Assembly: GCF_050948175.1 (NCBI RefSeq)
Contig: NW_027490136.1
Coordinates: 868,001-932,000, forward strand
Direction: 5' to 3'
DNA length: 64,000 bases
Source of the DNA: Xylocopa sonorina
Taxonomy: Eukaryota; Arthropoda; Insecta; Hymenoptera; Apidae
Part shown: positions 49,101 to 62,539 of the stretch, piece after piece
Layout of the letters: every line of letters begins with the position of its first letter
Numbering within the stretch: position 1 is the first letter of the stretch
Position numbers and translations under genes: made by a program
The notes under the pieces: model-generated
Seen by the model: the letters and a program-made list of their open reading frames with translations, nothing else
What the model was told of the DNA's origin: nothing
The model's database searches: none

Positions 49101-51839
49101 ATAACACTGCACAATGGATATTATATCTTATCATGAAACACAGGAATGTGATGTGATATCGCGATTTAAGAATCATTAGAATTCTATTGCTTCGATACGT
49201 AGACATCTGCAAACGCTATTTCCTAGCAAGGAAGTGTCGCATATACAGTCAATTGAAGTGTATGCGAGATATACATGACACTTCGTAATGAATATTATAT
49301 CTTATCATGAAACATAGAGATGAAATGCGATATGGCGATATATGAAGCATTAGATGTCTATTGCTTCGATACGTAGACATCTGCATACGATTTTTCCTAG
49401 CAAGGAAGTGTCGCAATTACATTCTTTTGAAAGGAATACGAGGTATACATGACACTTCGCAAAGAATATTACATTTTATCATGAAATATAGAAATGAGAT
49501 GCGATATGGCGATGTATGAAGCATTAGAATTCTATTGCTTCGATACGTAGACATCTGCAAACTCTATTTCCTAGCAAGGAAGTGTCGCATTTACATTCTT
49601 TTGAAGTGTATGCGAGGTATTCATAACACTGCACAATGAATATTATATCGTATCATGAAACATTAATGTGAGATGCGATATCGCGATTTAAGAAGCTTTG
49701 GAAATCTATAGCTTCGATACGTAGACATCTGCAAACGCTATTTCCTAGCAAGGAACTGTCACATTCACATTCATTTGAAGTGTATGCGAGGTATACATGA
49801 CACTTCGCAATGAATATTATATATTATCATGAAACATAGATATGAGATGCGTTATCGCGAATTAGCAAGCTTTAGAAATCTATATCTTCGATAGGTAGAC
49901 ATCTGCAAACGCTATTTCCTAGCAAGGAAGTGTCGCATTTACATTCTGTTGAGGTGAATACGAGGTATAAGTGACACTTCGCAATGAATACTATATCTTA
50001 TCATCAAACATAGAAATGAGATGCGATATCGCGTTTTATTAAGCATTAGAACTCTATTGCTTGGATACCTAGACATGTGCAAACGCTATTGTCTAGCAAG
50101 GAAATGCCGCGTTTACATTCATTTGAAGTATATGCGAGGTATACATGGCACTGCGCAATCAATATTATATCTTATCATGAAACATAGAAATGAGATGCGA
50201 AATCGCAATTTAAGAAGCATTAGAACTCTATTGCTACGCTACTTAGACATCTGCAAACGCTATTTCCTAGAAAGGAAATGCTGCATTTACATTCATTTGA
50301 AGTGCACGCGAGGTATACATGACACTTCGCAATGAATATTGTATCTTATATCTTAGATATGACGTGCGATATCGCGTGTTAAGAAGCATTAGACTTCCAT
50401 TGCTACGATACGTAGACATCTGCAAACGCTATTTCCTAGCAAGGAAGTGACGCATTTACATTCTTTTGAAGTGTATACGAGGTATATATGACACTCCGCC
50501 ATGAACATTATATCTTATCATGAGACATAGAAGTGAGATACGATATAGCGTTTTAAGAAGCATTTGAACGCTACTGCTACGATATGTAGACATCTGCAAA
50601 CGCTATTTCCTAGGAAGGAAGTGTCGGATTTACATTCTTTTGAAGTGAATACGAGGTATACATGACACTTCGAAATGAATTTTATACCTTATCACGAAAC
50701 ACAGAAAAGAGATGCTATATCCTGTTATAAGAAGCATTAGTACTCCATTGCTTCGATACGTAGACATCTGCAAACACTATTTCCTAGCAAGGAAGTGTCG
50801 CAATTACACTCGTTTGTAGTGTATGCGAGGTATAAGTAACATTTCGCAATGTATAATATATCTTATCATGAAACATAGAAATGAGATGAGATATCGCGTT
50901 TTAAGGAGCATTAGAACTCTATTGCTACTATTCGTAGGCATCTGCAAACGACATTTCCTAGCATGGAAGTGTCGCATTTACATTCTGTTGAAATGAATAC
51001 GAGGTATACATGACACTTCGCATTGAAAATTATATCTTATCATGAAACATAGAAATGAGATGCGATACCGCGTTTTAAGAAGCATTAGAACTCTATTGAT
51101 TCGATACGTAGCCATCAGCAAACACTATTTCCTAGCAAGGAACTGTCGCATTTACATTCAATTGAAGTGTATGCGAGGTATACATCACAATTCGCAATGA
51201 ATATTACATCTTATCATGAAACATAGAAATGAGATGCGATATCGCGTTTTAAGAAGCATTAGAACTCTATTCCTACGATACGTAGGCATCTGAAAACGCT
51301 ATTTCCTAGCATGGAAGTGTCGCATTTACATTCTTTTGAAGTGAATACGAGGTATACATGACACTTCGGTATGAATATTATATCTTATCATGAAACATAG
51401 AAATGAGATGCGATATGACGATTTAAGAAGCATTAAAATCCTATTGCTTCGATACGTAGACATCTGCAAACGCTATTTCCTAGGAAGGAAGTGTCGCATG
51501 TACATTCAGTTGAAGTGTATGCGAGGTACACATGTCACTTCGCAATGAATATTATATCTTATCATGAAACGAAGAAATGAGATGCGATATCGCGTTTTAA
51601 GAAGCATTAGAATTCTACTGCTACTGATATCTGGAAACGACATTTCCTAGCATGGAAGTGTCGCATTTACATTGTTTTGATGTCAATACGAGGTATACAT
51701 GACTCATCGCAATGAATATTATATCTTATCATGAAACATAGAACTGAGATGCGATATATAGTTTTAAGTAGCATTAGAACTCTATTCCTTCGATACGTAG
51801 AAATCTACTAACGCTACTTCCTAGCAAAGTGTCGCATTT
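46169..51839 (+). repeat. 174-bp satellite array S3 (plus orientation), about 33 monomers
   Basis: The same monomer and direction as S1. The array starts within a monomer (ATATCTTATCATGAAAC) directly after the right LTR and ends within another (GTCGCATTT) at the short LTR. It contains a very recent 1564-bp duplication. A few monomers are irregular, for example the shortened ones near 50340 and 51625. The frame at 50021-50335 (104 codons) spans almost two monomers and is an accident of the 58-codon period. Confidence 0.95.
46585..49712 (+). repeat. Recent tandem duplication, 1564 bp x 2 (nine monomers)
   Basis: 46585-48148 is repeated at 48149-49712. In every stretch I compared (for example around 46661/48225, 47401/48965, 47820/49384) the copies are identical, including private deletions such as the missing base pair before ATCTGC and the rare CATACGATTTTTCC. 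1564 is two bases short of nine full monomers. Neighbouring monomers normally differ at many positions, so this pair is young, kept equal by conversion, or an assembly duplicate. Confidence 0.85.
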
Positions 51840-52201
51840 TGTGACGTCAGGCGTACCGCCTGCCACCATCAGACGTCGCCCGCCAACCTCGACGGCCACA
51901 GATAAGCATCCGCATCTCCTCCAGCATCCGGATCCCCTACACGCTGGCAACCCGCATACTCGCCGCCACCGAACGGGGCGGAGAACGCCACACATACGCG
52001 AGGGAGGATTCTACTCCACGCTACTAGGATGAGGAGAGCTGCGACGCCTGGAGCATCGAAAGGTAAGTTGCACGTCACTGTACCCTGTAAATCGAGTCTT
52101 GTCCGCCGACGAACCCAGCTCCGCGCAATTCGCGTCGATTTCGGGAACGGCTACGAAAAGTGTCCACGTGACGAGCGCTTTCGCGACTTCAGGACGTGAC
52201 A
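51840..52201 (+). mobile_element. Short LTR (362 bp), related family, no internal part
   Basis: Starts TGTGACGTCAGGCGTACCGCC and ends TTCAGGACGTGACA. The first 28 bp are nearly those of the right LTR at 44590. The middle differs apart from the CGAAAGGTAAGT word. GC content is well above the satellite. The four bases before (ATTT) and after (CTTC) do not form a target duplication, and satellite direction changes from plus to minus across it, so it is not a simple insertion. It may be a short LTR subfamily or one with a large internal deletion. Confidence 0.75.
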
Positions 52202-55200
52202 CTTCAAAAAAATGTAAATGCGACACTTCCTTGTTAGGAAATAGCGATTGCAGATGTCTCCGTAACGAAGCAAGACTGTTCTAGTGTTTCTTAAAACGAG
52301 ATATCGCATGTGATTTCTATGTTTCATGATAAGATATAATATTCATTGCGATGTGTTATGTATACCTCGCATAAACTTCAAATGAATGTAAATGCGACAC
52401 TTCCTTGCTAGGAAATAGCGTTTCCAGATGTCTATGTATCGTAGAAATAGAGTTCCAATGCTTCTTAAAACGCGATATCGCTCCTCATTTCTATGTTTCA
52501 TGATAAGATGTAATATTCATTGTGGAGTATTATGTATATCTCGTTATCACCTCAAAAGAATGTAAATGAGATACTTCCTTTCCAGGAAATAGCGTTTGCA
52601 GATGTCTGCGTATCGTAGCAAAAGAGTTCTAATGCTTCTCAATACGCGATATCGCTTCTCAATTCTATGTTTCATGATAAGATATAATATTCATAGCGAA
52701 GTGTCATGTATACCTAGTATTCACTTCAGGAGAATGTAAATGCGACGTTTCCATTCTAGGAAAAAGCATTTGCAGGTGTCAACGTATCGTAGCAATAGAG
52801 TTCTAATGCTTCTTAAATCGCGATATCGCATCTCATTTCTATGTTTCGTAATAAGATATAATATTCATTGCGATGTATCATGTATACCTCGTATTCACTT
52901 CAAATGAATGTAAATGCGACACTTCCTTGCTAGGAAGTAGCGTTTGCAGATGTCTACGTATCGTAGCAATAGAGGTCTAATGCTTCTTAAATCGCAATAT
53001 CGCATACCATTACAATGTATCGTGATAGTGTATAATATTCATTGCGGAGGGTTCTGTTTACCTCGTATTCATTTCAAAGGAATGTAAATGCGACTATTCC
53101 CCGCTAGGAAATGGCGTCTGCAGATCTCTACGTATCGAAGCAATAGAGTTCTAATGCTTCTTAAAACGGGATATCGCATCTCATTTCTACGTTTCATGAT
53201 AAGATATAATATTCATTGCGATGTGTCACTTATATCTCGCATACAGTCCAAATGAATGTAAATGCGACACTTCCTTGCTGGGAAATAGCGTTTCTAGATG
53301 TCTACGTATCGTGGAAATAGTTCTAATGCTTCTTAAAACGCGATAACGTATTCCATTTCAATGTTTCATGATAAGATGTAATATTCATTGCGGAGTGTTA
53401 TGTGCACGTCGTCTGCACTTCAAAAGATTGTAAATGCCACACATCGTTGTATACCTCGTCTGCACTTCAAGAGATTGTAAATGCCTCAATTCCATGCTAG
53501 GAAGTAGCGTTTCCAGTTGTCTACGTATCGAAGCAATAGAGTTCTAATGCATCTTATAACGCGATATCGCATCTCATTTCTATGTTTCATAATAAGAAAC
53601 AGTATTCATCGCGAAGTGTTATGTATACCTCGTGTACACTTCAAAAAAATGTAAATGCCACACTTCCTTGTTGGGAAGTAGCGTTTCCAGATGTCCACGT
53701 GCCGAAGCATGATTGTTCTAATGCTTCTTAAAACGCGATATCGCATCTCGTCTCTATCTTTCATGATAAGATATAGTATTCATTGCGTAGTGTTATATAT
53801 ACCTCATCTACAATTCAAAAGAATGGAAATGCGACACTTCCTTGCTAGGATATAGCGTTTCCAGATGTCTAGCAATTGACGCTATAGAGTTATAATGCTC
53901 CTTTAAACGCGATATCGCATCTCAATTCTATGTTTCATGATAAGTTATAATATTCATTGCGAAGTGTCATGTATACCTCTCATACATTTCAAATGAATGT
54001 AAATGCCGCACATCCCTGATAGGAATTACCGTTTGCCGATGTCTACGTATCGCAGTAATAGAGTTCTAATGTTTCTTAAAACGCGATATCGCATCTCGTT
54101 TCTATGACTCATGATAAGATATAATATTCATTTCGAAGTGATATGTATTCCTCGTCTACACTTCAAAAGAATGTAAATGCGACACTTCCTTGCTAGGAAA
54201 TAGTGAAGGCAGATGTCAACGTATCGAAGCAATAGAGTTCTAATACTTGTTAAAACACGATATCGCATCTCATATCTATGTTTCATGATAAGATATAGTA
54301 TTCAATGTGCAATGTTACGTATGCCTCGCATTCACTTCAAAAGAATGTAAATGAGACACTTCCTTGCTAGGAAATAGCGTTTGCGGATGTCTACGTATCG
54401 TAGCAATAGAGTTCTAATGCTTCTTAAAACGCGACAACGCATCTCATTCCTATGTTTCATGATAAGATATAATATGCATTGCGGAGTGATATGTATACCT
54501 CGTATTCACTTCAAAAGAATGTAAATGCGACACTTCCTTGCTAGGAAGTAGCGTTTGCAGATGTCTACGTATCGTAGCAATAGAGTTCTAATGCTTCTCA
54601 ATACGCGATATCGCATCTCCTTTTTATGTCTCATGATAAGATAGATATAACATTCATTGCGGATTGTCATGTATTCTCGTCTACACTTCAAAGGAATGTA
54701 AAGGCGATACTTCCTTGCTAGTAAATAGCGTTTGCAGATGACTACCTATCGTAGCAATGGAGTTCTAACGCTTCATAAAACACAATATCGCATTACATTT
54801 CTATGTTTCATGATGAGATATAATATTCATTGCGAAGTGTCATGTATACCTCGTATTCACTTCAAATGAATGTAAATGACACACTTCCTTACTAAGAAAT
54901 AGCGTTTCCAGATGTCTACGTATCGAAGCATTAGATCTCTAATGCTCCTTAAAACGCGATATCGCATCTCAGTTTTATGTTTCATGATAAGATATGAAAT
55001 TCATTGTGAAATGTTATGTATACCTCGCCTACACTTCAAAATAATGTAAATGCCACATTTCCTTGCTAGGAAATGTGTTCCCAGGTGTCAACGTATCGAA
55101 GTAATAGAGTTCTAGTGCTTCTTCAGACGCGATATCGCATCACGTTTCATGATGTGATATAATATTCATTGCGAAGTATTATGTATACCTCGTCTACACT

Positions 55201-56150
55201 TCAAAATCATGTAAATAACACACTTCCTTACTAAGAAATAGAGTTACCAGATATCTACGTATCGAAGCAATAGATTTCTAATTCTTCCTAGAACGCGATA
55301 TCGCACCTCATTTCTAGGGTTCATGATAAATTATAATATTCATTGCGACGTGTTATGTATACCTCGCATACTCTTCAAATGAATGTAAGTGCGACACTTT
55401 CTTGCTACGAAGTAGCGTTTGCAGATGTCTACGTATCGAAGCAATAGAGTTTTAAAGCTTCTTAAATCGCGATATTGCATCTCATTTCTATGCTTCATAA
55501 TAAGATATAATATGCATTGTGGAGTGATACGTATACCTCGTATTCACTTCAAAAGAATGTAAAGGCGACACTTCCTTGCTAGGAAATAGAGTTTGCAAAT
55601 GTCTACGTATTGTAGCAATGGAGTTATAATGCTTCATATATCGCGATATCGCATCTCATTTCTATGTTTCATGATAAGATATAATTTGCATTGTGGAGTG
55701 ATATGTAAACCTTGTATTCACTTCAAAAGAATTTAAATGCGACACTTCCTTGCTAGGAAGTAGCGTTTGCAGATGTCTACGTATCGAAGCAATAAATTTC
55801 TAATGCTTCTTAAAACGCGATATCGCATCTCATTTCTATGTTTCACGATAAAATATAATCTTCATTGCGAAGTGTCATGTGTACCTCGTCTACACTTCAA
55901 AAGAATGTAAATGCCACACATGCTGGCTAAGAAATAGCGTTTCCGGATGTCTACCTATCGAAGCAATAAAGTTCTAATGCTTCTTAGAACGCGATATCGC
56001 ATCTCATTTCTATTTTTCATGATAAGATATAATATTCATTGCGAAGTGTCTTGTATTCTCGTCTACACGTCAAAAGAATGTAAATGCAACACTTCCTTGC
56101 TAGGGAATAGCGTTTCCAGATGTCTACGTATCGAAGCAATAGAGTACTAA
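52202..56150 (-). repeat. 174-bp satellite array S4 (minus orientation), about 23 monomers
   Basis: Reverse-complement monomers, as S2. They are on average more divergent and less regular than S2 or S3, with several small deletions (for example near 55140) and one partial internal duplication near 53400. The array ends at GAGTACTAATG, where X' begins. Confidence 0.95.
53394..53490 (-). repeat. Irregular monomer with ~50-bp internal duplication
   Basis: The text CGTCTGCACTTCAA(A/G)AGATTGTAAATGCC occurs twice, about 48 bp apart, within one monomer. It breaks the 174-bp phase, consistent with replication slippage. Confidence 0.7.
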
Positions 56151-56600
56151 TGGGTAGGGGTAGAGGTCCTTCTAACACCCGAGAACCATCCTGTTTGTCT
56201 CCATGGACTTTGGCAGCGGTCTTATCGTTGCAGAGCTCTGGATCCTATCCTTCGGGCTTCAGTGTCTCTTCTTGCTCACTTCCCGACTCCTCCACCGTCG
56301 AGCCTGTCACTCTACCTCGGCGCACAGCCCTTCCGCGAACCCGCGGTCTTATTATCCGCCGAAAACGTGTCTTATGGGTCGCTTCTTCCATCAGCTCGCC
56401 AGTCTAATCCGTAGAACGGAGAGAGAGAAACGAACGGGGGGGGGGGGGGTGGTTCTACCATCGTGTATTTCACGCTCCTCGCAGATACAGCTATTGCGAT
56501 GGTCCGTGTCGCGCTTCTCGCATGGGTGGTGATCTGCGAGCTAGTCTAACCGAAGCAGGGGTTGGTGGGTGAGCGAGCCTTGTGACTTCACCACGTCACA
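56151..56600 (+). mobile_element. 3' part of the duplicated solo LTR
   Basis: Matches about 1268-1694 of the solo LTR, including the G run (14 G at 56436-56449) and the end ACGTCACA followed by GTAC. The first roughly 950 bp of the LTR, with the CT tract and left target duplication, are missing. Confidence 0.85.
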
Positions 56601-58367
56601 GTACATACAAATTTGCGATTAAGTAGCTATGTATTCAAATTCAATTCCGAATAATGCACTAAAAAGCATCCCAGATAACAAACGGCAAGATGGTATCGAC
56701 ACCGTGCCGGCACTATATTGCCACTTCCGAGGAGTGTCATCTGATTCGTAGTCATCTGTGACCGGATTCGTTGACTAAAATGCCAGAACGTGTTACCAGC
56801 ACGTTCTAGACAAGCGAATCGCGCAGCACCAGCACCATGGTGACACGCGTATCATCGCTCCATTCATGAATCTCCTCAGCAATGACGCAGGATCACATTT
56901 GGCAATGGGGAACCTGTGCTTTCATACAAATTAGAACTGTTAGATGTCAGTAGATGTTCAGCATATGAGTATTGATAGACATTTTGATGGTCGTTTTCCT
57001 ATATTTATAGTTATTGAGCGAGTCGTATATATTTCTTTCAATCCATCATAGACTAAAAATATTATTTATAAAAAAAAATATTACTTATAAAATAAAAATT
57101 CATGCTGTTGCGTCCCTAACTTCGCCTTGTGTAATTTTTGAAATAACATGCTGTCATCGTATTTAATGTAACCCTCAATTGCATGAATTTGCAACAATAA
57201 ATTGAAGAAAATATATATAAAATAAGTGTGTATATTTTTATGACAAAGTAATTATCGACTTTATGGAAAAAATCGCCCTATCGAGCTAGTTTATAGAAAA
57301 TAATAAAATCGAGTTCTTATATCTTTGTTTCGTGCCGGTGTATCTATATTGGAATCAAAATAAATAAATTGCACAGTTTAGTCATTTTTCATATTTGCTT
57401 ATAATTTTTATGGAAACAGCTTCCCCATTAGTAAATGTCAGCCTACGCCACAACCATGCGTGTAGCTATGGTGAGCTGATAGTGTCATTGTCACGGCCGT
57501 GTAGCCCGTGTGCTATATCTCGGTGCTTTAATAGTGCCGTGATACGAATGCCGCCCCAGTACTAACAGTATGCCATTTCGAAAGCTGAGTAGGAGCACTT
57601 TGTTAGCACAGTTCTGTCACGGAATTCGTTCCATCCGTTGTGATTGGCGTGCCAATCGCTGGCTGTTTGGGATATTGTAGTGCATGAGGCAGACTTGTTC
57701 CTTATCATCGTCAAGGAGATGGATTTTCACTCCCCCCTTTTTGAATTTTTTAAATTATTGTTTGGAATTTTTGCCGTTTCTGTATCTCTATGACCGCATT
57801 GTGGATTCAACTTATGTACGATCTTTTTGGTCTTCATCTTTCGTTACATGTAATATTATATATGTGATGCACGTTTGTTATGTAATGCTCCGATTTGTAA
57901 GCCTCAGATACTTTTATTCTTTGGTAAAGCAACTTATTCGATTAATATATATTTATTAGACATAGATATAAACAATTAGAAAAATGTTATTAAAATACTA
58001 TTAAATATGTTGTTGCAATTATATATTTAAGGTCTGAAGATGTAGATGCAATTAATGTCCGATATTTTACGTCATCCAATCGACGTATCCAGTGAGGCTA
58101 TGAAATATAAAAATCTTTTACTAGTCTTCGACCCCTTTACATGTTACATGAATGATAAGTTCTGCAAGACAAGAAACCTGAATTAGTGAGATATCTAGGA
58201 ACATAAGTAATTTGTAAGTAACACATCTTTTCTCTTTGAAATATTTGCCTTTGCATAGAATAGAACGTATAGATATAATTGCCTGTTTTGTACCCATTTC
58301 GGTCCAATTCTATTATAGCCTTTGAGCAGAAGTAAAATTGATTATACTTGATTTTTGCAATAGTTCT

Positions 58368-58470
58368 TTAATTAACAGATTTTAATAACCTAGAATCATC
58401 ATTTGACGGATGTATCAATCTACTTTGTAGCTCCATCAGTTTCTTTTTCTGCTCGCTACTTTCCATTTTC
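58368..58470 (-). pseudogene. Partial copy of exon 2 of the candidate minus-strand gene
   Basis: Matches 3413-3515 on the minus strand, including the TAA stop. It breaks into plus-oriented satellite before the exon's acceptor, so exon 1, the intron and the exon start are absent. If the gene is real this copy is dead. Confidence 0.5.
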
Positions 58471-61400
58471 GTAGACACCTGGAAGCGACATTTCCTAGCA
58501 AGGAAGTGTGGCATTTACACTCTTTTGAAGTGTAGACGTGGTATACATAGCACTTCGCAATGAATATTATATCTTATTATGAAACATAGAAATGAGATGC
58601 GGTATCCCGTTCTAAGAAGCATAAGAACCCTATTGCTTCGATACGCAGACATCTGCAGACGCTATTTCCTAGCAAGGAAGTGTCGCATTTACATTCTTTT
58701 GAAGTGAATACGAGGTATACCTACGTCTCCACAATGAATATTATATCTGATCATGAAACATAGAAATGAGATGCGTTATCGCGTTCTAACAAGAATTAGA
58801 ACTCTACTGCTTCGATACGTAGATATCTGGAAACACATTTCCTAGCAAGGAAGTGTTGCATTTACATTCTTTTGAATTGTAGATGAGGTACACATAACAC
58901 TTTGCAATGAATATTATGTCATATCATGAAACAATGAAATGAGATGCGATATAGCGTTTTAAGAAGAAACAGAACTCTATTCCTTCGATACGTAGACATC
59001 TAGAAACGCTATTTCCTAGCAAGGACGGGTGACATTTACATTCTATTGAAGTATAGACGAGGTATACATAGCACTTCGCGATGCATATCATATCTTATCA
59101 TGAAATACAGAAATGAGATGCGATATCGCGTTTTAAGAAGCATTAGAACTCCATTGCTTCGATACGTAGACATCTGGAAACGCTATTTCCTAGAAAGCAC
59201 ATGTGATATTTACATTCTATTGAGTGTATGCGAGGTATACATAACAGATTGCGATGAATATGATATCTTATCATGAAACATAGAAATGAGATGCGTTGTC
59301 GCGATTTGAGAAGCATTAGAACACCATTGCTTCGATACGTGGACTCCAGGAAACGAATTTCCTAGCAAGGAAGTGAGGTATTTAAATTCTTTTGAAGTGT
59401 AGACGAGGAATACACAACACTTCGCAATGAATATTATATCTTATCATGAGACATAGAAATGAGATGCGATATCGCGTTTTAAGAAGCATTGGAACCCTAT
59501 TGCTACGATATGTAGACGCCTGGAAACGCTATTACCTAGCAGGGAAGTTTCGCATTTACATGCTTTTGAAGTGAATACGAGAATTACATAACACTCCACA
59601 ATGAATATTATATCTTATCACGAAACGTCGAAATGTGATGCGATATCGCGATTTAAGAAGCATTGGAATCCTATTGCTTCGATACGGAGACATCTGCAAA
59701 CGCTATTCCCTAGCATGGAAGTGTCGCATTTACATTGTTTTGAAGTGAATACGAGGTATACATGACACTTCGCTATGAATATTATATCTTATCATGAAAC
59801 ATACGATTGGGATGCGATATCCCGTTCTAAGAAGCATTAGAACTCTATTGCTTCGATACGTAGACATCTTCAAACGCTATTTCCTAGCATGGAAGTGTCG
59901 CATTTACATTCTTTTGAAGTGAATACGAGGTATACCTAAGTCTCCACAATGAATATTATATCTTATCAGGAAACATAGAAATGATATGCGATATGGCGAT
60001 TTAAAAAGCATTAGATCTCTATTGCTTCGATACGGAGACATCTGCAAATGCCATTTCCTACAAAGGAAGTGTCGCATTTACATTCATCTGAAGTGTAGAC
60101 GAGGAATACAAAACACTTCGCAATGAATATTATATCTTATCATGAAACATAGAAAAGAGATGCGATATCGCTATTTAAGAAGCATTAGAACTCTATTGCT
60201 ACGATACGTAGACATCTATAAACGCTATTTCCTAGCAAGGAAGTGTCGCATTTACATTCTTTTGAAGGGAATACGAGGTATACATGACACTGCACAATGA
60301 ATATTATATCTTATCATGAAACATAGAAATGAGATGCGATATCGCGATTTAAGAAGCGTTAGAAGTCTATTGCTGTGACACGTAGACATCTGCAAATGCT
60401 ACTTCCAAGCAAGGAAGTGTCGCATTTACATTCTTTTGAAATGAATACGCGGTACACATGACACCTCGCAATGAATTCTATATCTTATCATGAAACATAG
60501 AAATGAGATGCGATATCGCGATTTAAGAAGCATTAGAAGTCTATTGCTGTGACACGTAGACATCTGCAAATGCTACTTCCAAGCAAGGAAGTGTCGCATT
60601 TACATTCTTTTGAAATGAATACGCGGTACACATGACACCTCGCAATGAATTCTATATCTTAACATGAAACATAGAAATGGAATGCGATATCGCGTTTTAA
60701 GAAGCGTTAGAACTCTGTTGCTTCGATACGGTGACATCTGCAAACGCAGTTTCCTAGCAAGGATGTGTCGCATTTACATTCTTTTGAAGGGAATACGAGG
60801 TATACATGACACTGCACAATGAATATTATATCTTATCATGAAACATAGAAACGAGATGCGATATCGCTATTTAAGAAGCATTAGAACTCTATTGCTACGA
60901 TACGTAGACATCTGTAAACGCTATTTCCTAGCAAGGAAGTGTCGCGTTTACATTCTTTTGAAGTGAATTCGAGGTATACATGACACTTCGCAATGAATAT
61001 TATATCTTATCATGAAACATAGAGGTGAGATGCGATATCGCGTTTTAAGAAGCATTAGAACTCTCTTGCTACGATACGTAGACATCTGCAAACGCTATTT
61101 CCTAGCATGGAAGTGTCGCACTTACATTCCATTGAAGTGAATACGAGGTATGCATGATACTTCGCAATGGATATTATATCTTATCATGAAACATAGAAGT
61201 GTGATGCGATATCGCGTTTTAGAAGCACTAGAACCCAGTTGCTACGATACGTAGACATCTGGAAACACTATTCCCTAGCAAGGAAGTGTCGCATTTACAC
61301 ACTTTTGAAGTGAATATGACGTATACCTACGTCTCCACAATGAATATTATATCTTATCATGAAACATAGAAATGGGATGCTATATCGCGATTTAAAATGC

Positions 61401-62539
61401 ATTAGAACTCTATTGCTTCGATACGTAGACTTCTGGAAACGCTATTTCCTTGCAAGGAAGTGTCGCATTTACATATCTTTGAATTGAATACGAGGAATAC
61501 ATAACACTTCGCAATGAATATTATATCCTATCATGAGACATAGAAATGAGATGCTATATCGCGATTTAAGAAGCATTAGAACCCTACAGCTTCGATACGT
61601 AGACATCTGCAAACGCTACTTCCTAGCAAGGAAGTGTCTCCTTCTCATTCATTTCAAGTGTATACGAGGTATACATGACACTTCGCAATGAATATTATAT
61701 CTTATAATGAGACATAGAAATCAGACGCTATATCGCGTTTTGAGAAGCCGTTGAACTCTATTGCCACGATAGGTACATATCTGGAGACTCTATTTCCCAG
61801 CAAGGAAGTGTCGCATTTACATCCGTTTGAAATGTAGACGAGGAATACATAACACATCGCAATCAATACTATATCTTACCATGACACGTAGAAATGTGAT
61901 GCGATATCTCGTTTCAAGAAGCTTTAAGACTCTATTGCTTCGTTATGTAGATATCTGCAAGCGCTATTTCCTAGCAAGGAAGTGTCGCATTTATATTATT
62001 TTGAAGTGAATGCGAGGTACACCTAAGTCTCCACAATGAATATTATATCTTATCATGAAACATAGAAATGAGATGCGATATCGCGTTTTGAGAAGCATTA
62101 GAACTCTATTGCTTCGATACGTAGATATCTGGAAACGCTATTTCCCAGCAAGGAAGTGTCGCATTTACATTCTTTTGTTGTGAATACGAGGTATACATAA
62201 CACTGCACAATGAATATTATATCTTATCATGAAACATAGAAATGAGATGCGATATCGTGTTTTAAGAAACATTAGAAATCTATTGCTTCGATGCGTAGAC
62301 ATGTGGAAACGTAATTCCCTAGAAAGGAAGTGTTGCATTTGCATTCTCTTGAGAGGAATACGGTGTATACATGACACTTCGGAATGAATATTATATCTTA
62401 TGGTGAAACATAGAAATGAGATTGGATATGGCGTTTCAAGAAGCATTAGAGCTCTATTTCTTCGATACGTAGATATCTGAAAACCTTATTTCCTAGCAAG
62501 GAAGTGTCGCATTTACATTCATTTGAGGTGAATACGAGG
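58471..62539 (+). repeat. 174-bp satellite array S5 (plus orientation), about 23 monomers
   Basis: The first monomers carry the forms GTGTGGCAT, GTGTAGACG and CTGGAAGC, like those near the left end of S1. The last two monomers share private variants with the last two of S1 (CTCTTGAGAGGAATACG, ATGGTGAAACATAG against ATGATGAAACATAG, GATATCTGAAAACC against GATATCTGCAAACC). S5 is therefore a shortened copy of S1, joined to X' on the left and Y' on the right. Two adjacent monomers at 60356-60660 are nearly identical. Confidence 0.95.

Larger units (their letters stand above)
56151..58470 (+). repeat. X': truncated copy of the left-flank block 1266-3515
   Basis: Contains the 3' part of the solo LTR, its right target-duplication copy GTAC, AT-rich DNA and the tail of the candidate minus-strand gene, in the same order and direction as the original, with about 2% differences by eye. 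It carries about 17 bp near 56168 that the first copy lacks but the LTR at 5392-6125 retains in similar form. Both ends are cut straight into satellite, minus-oriented to the left and plus-oriented to the right. Confidence 0.9.

Noticed and set aside
6126..62539. Many 60-104-codon open frames in the satellite
   Set aside because: They are the same 58-codon period read through in different monomers, occur in both array directions, start and stop at random mutations, and show no domain.
6126..62539. CENP-B box in the satellite monomer
   Set aside because: TTCG occurs (CTTCGATACG, CTTCGCAATG) but is not followed by the required A and CGGG positions.
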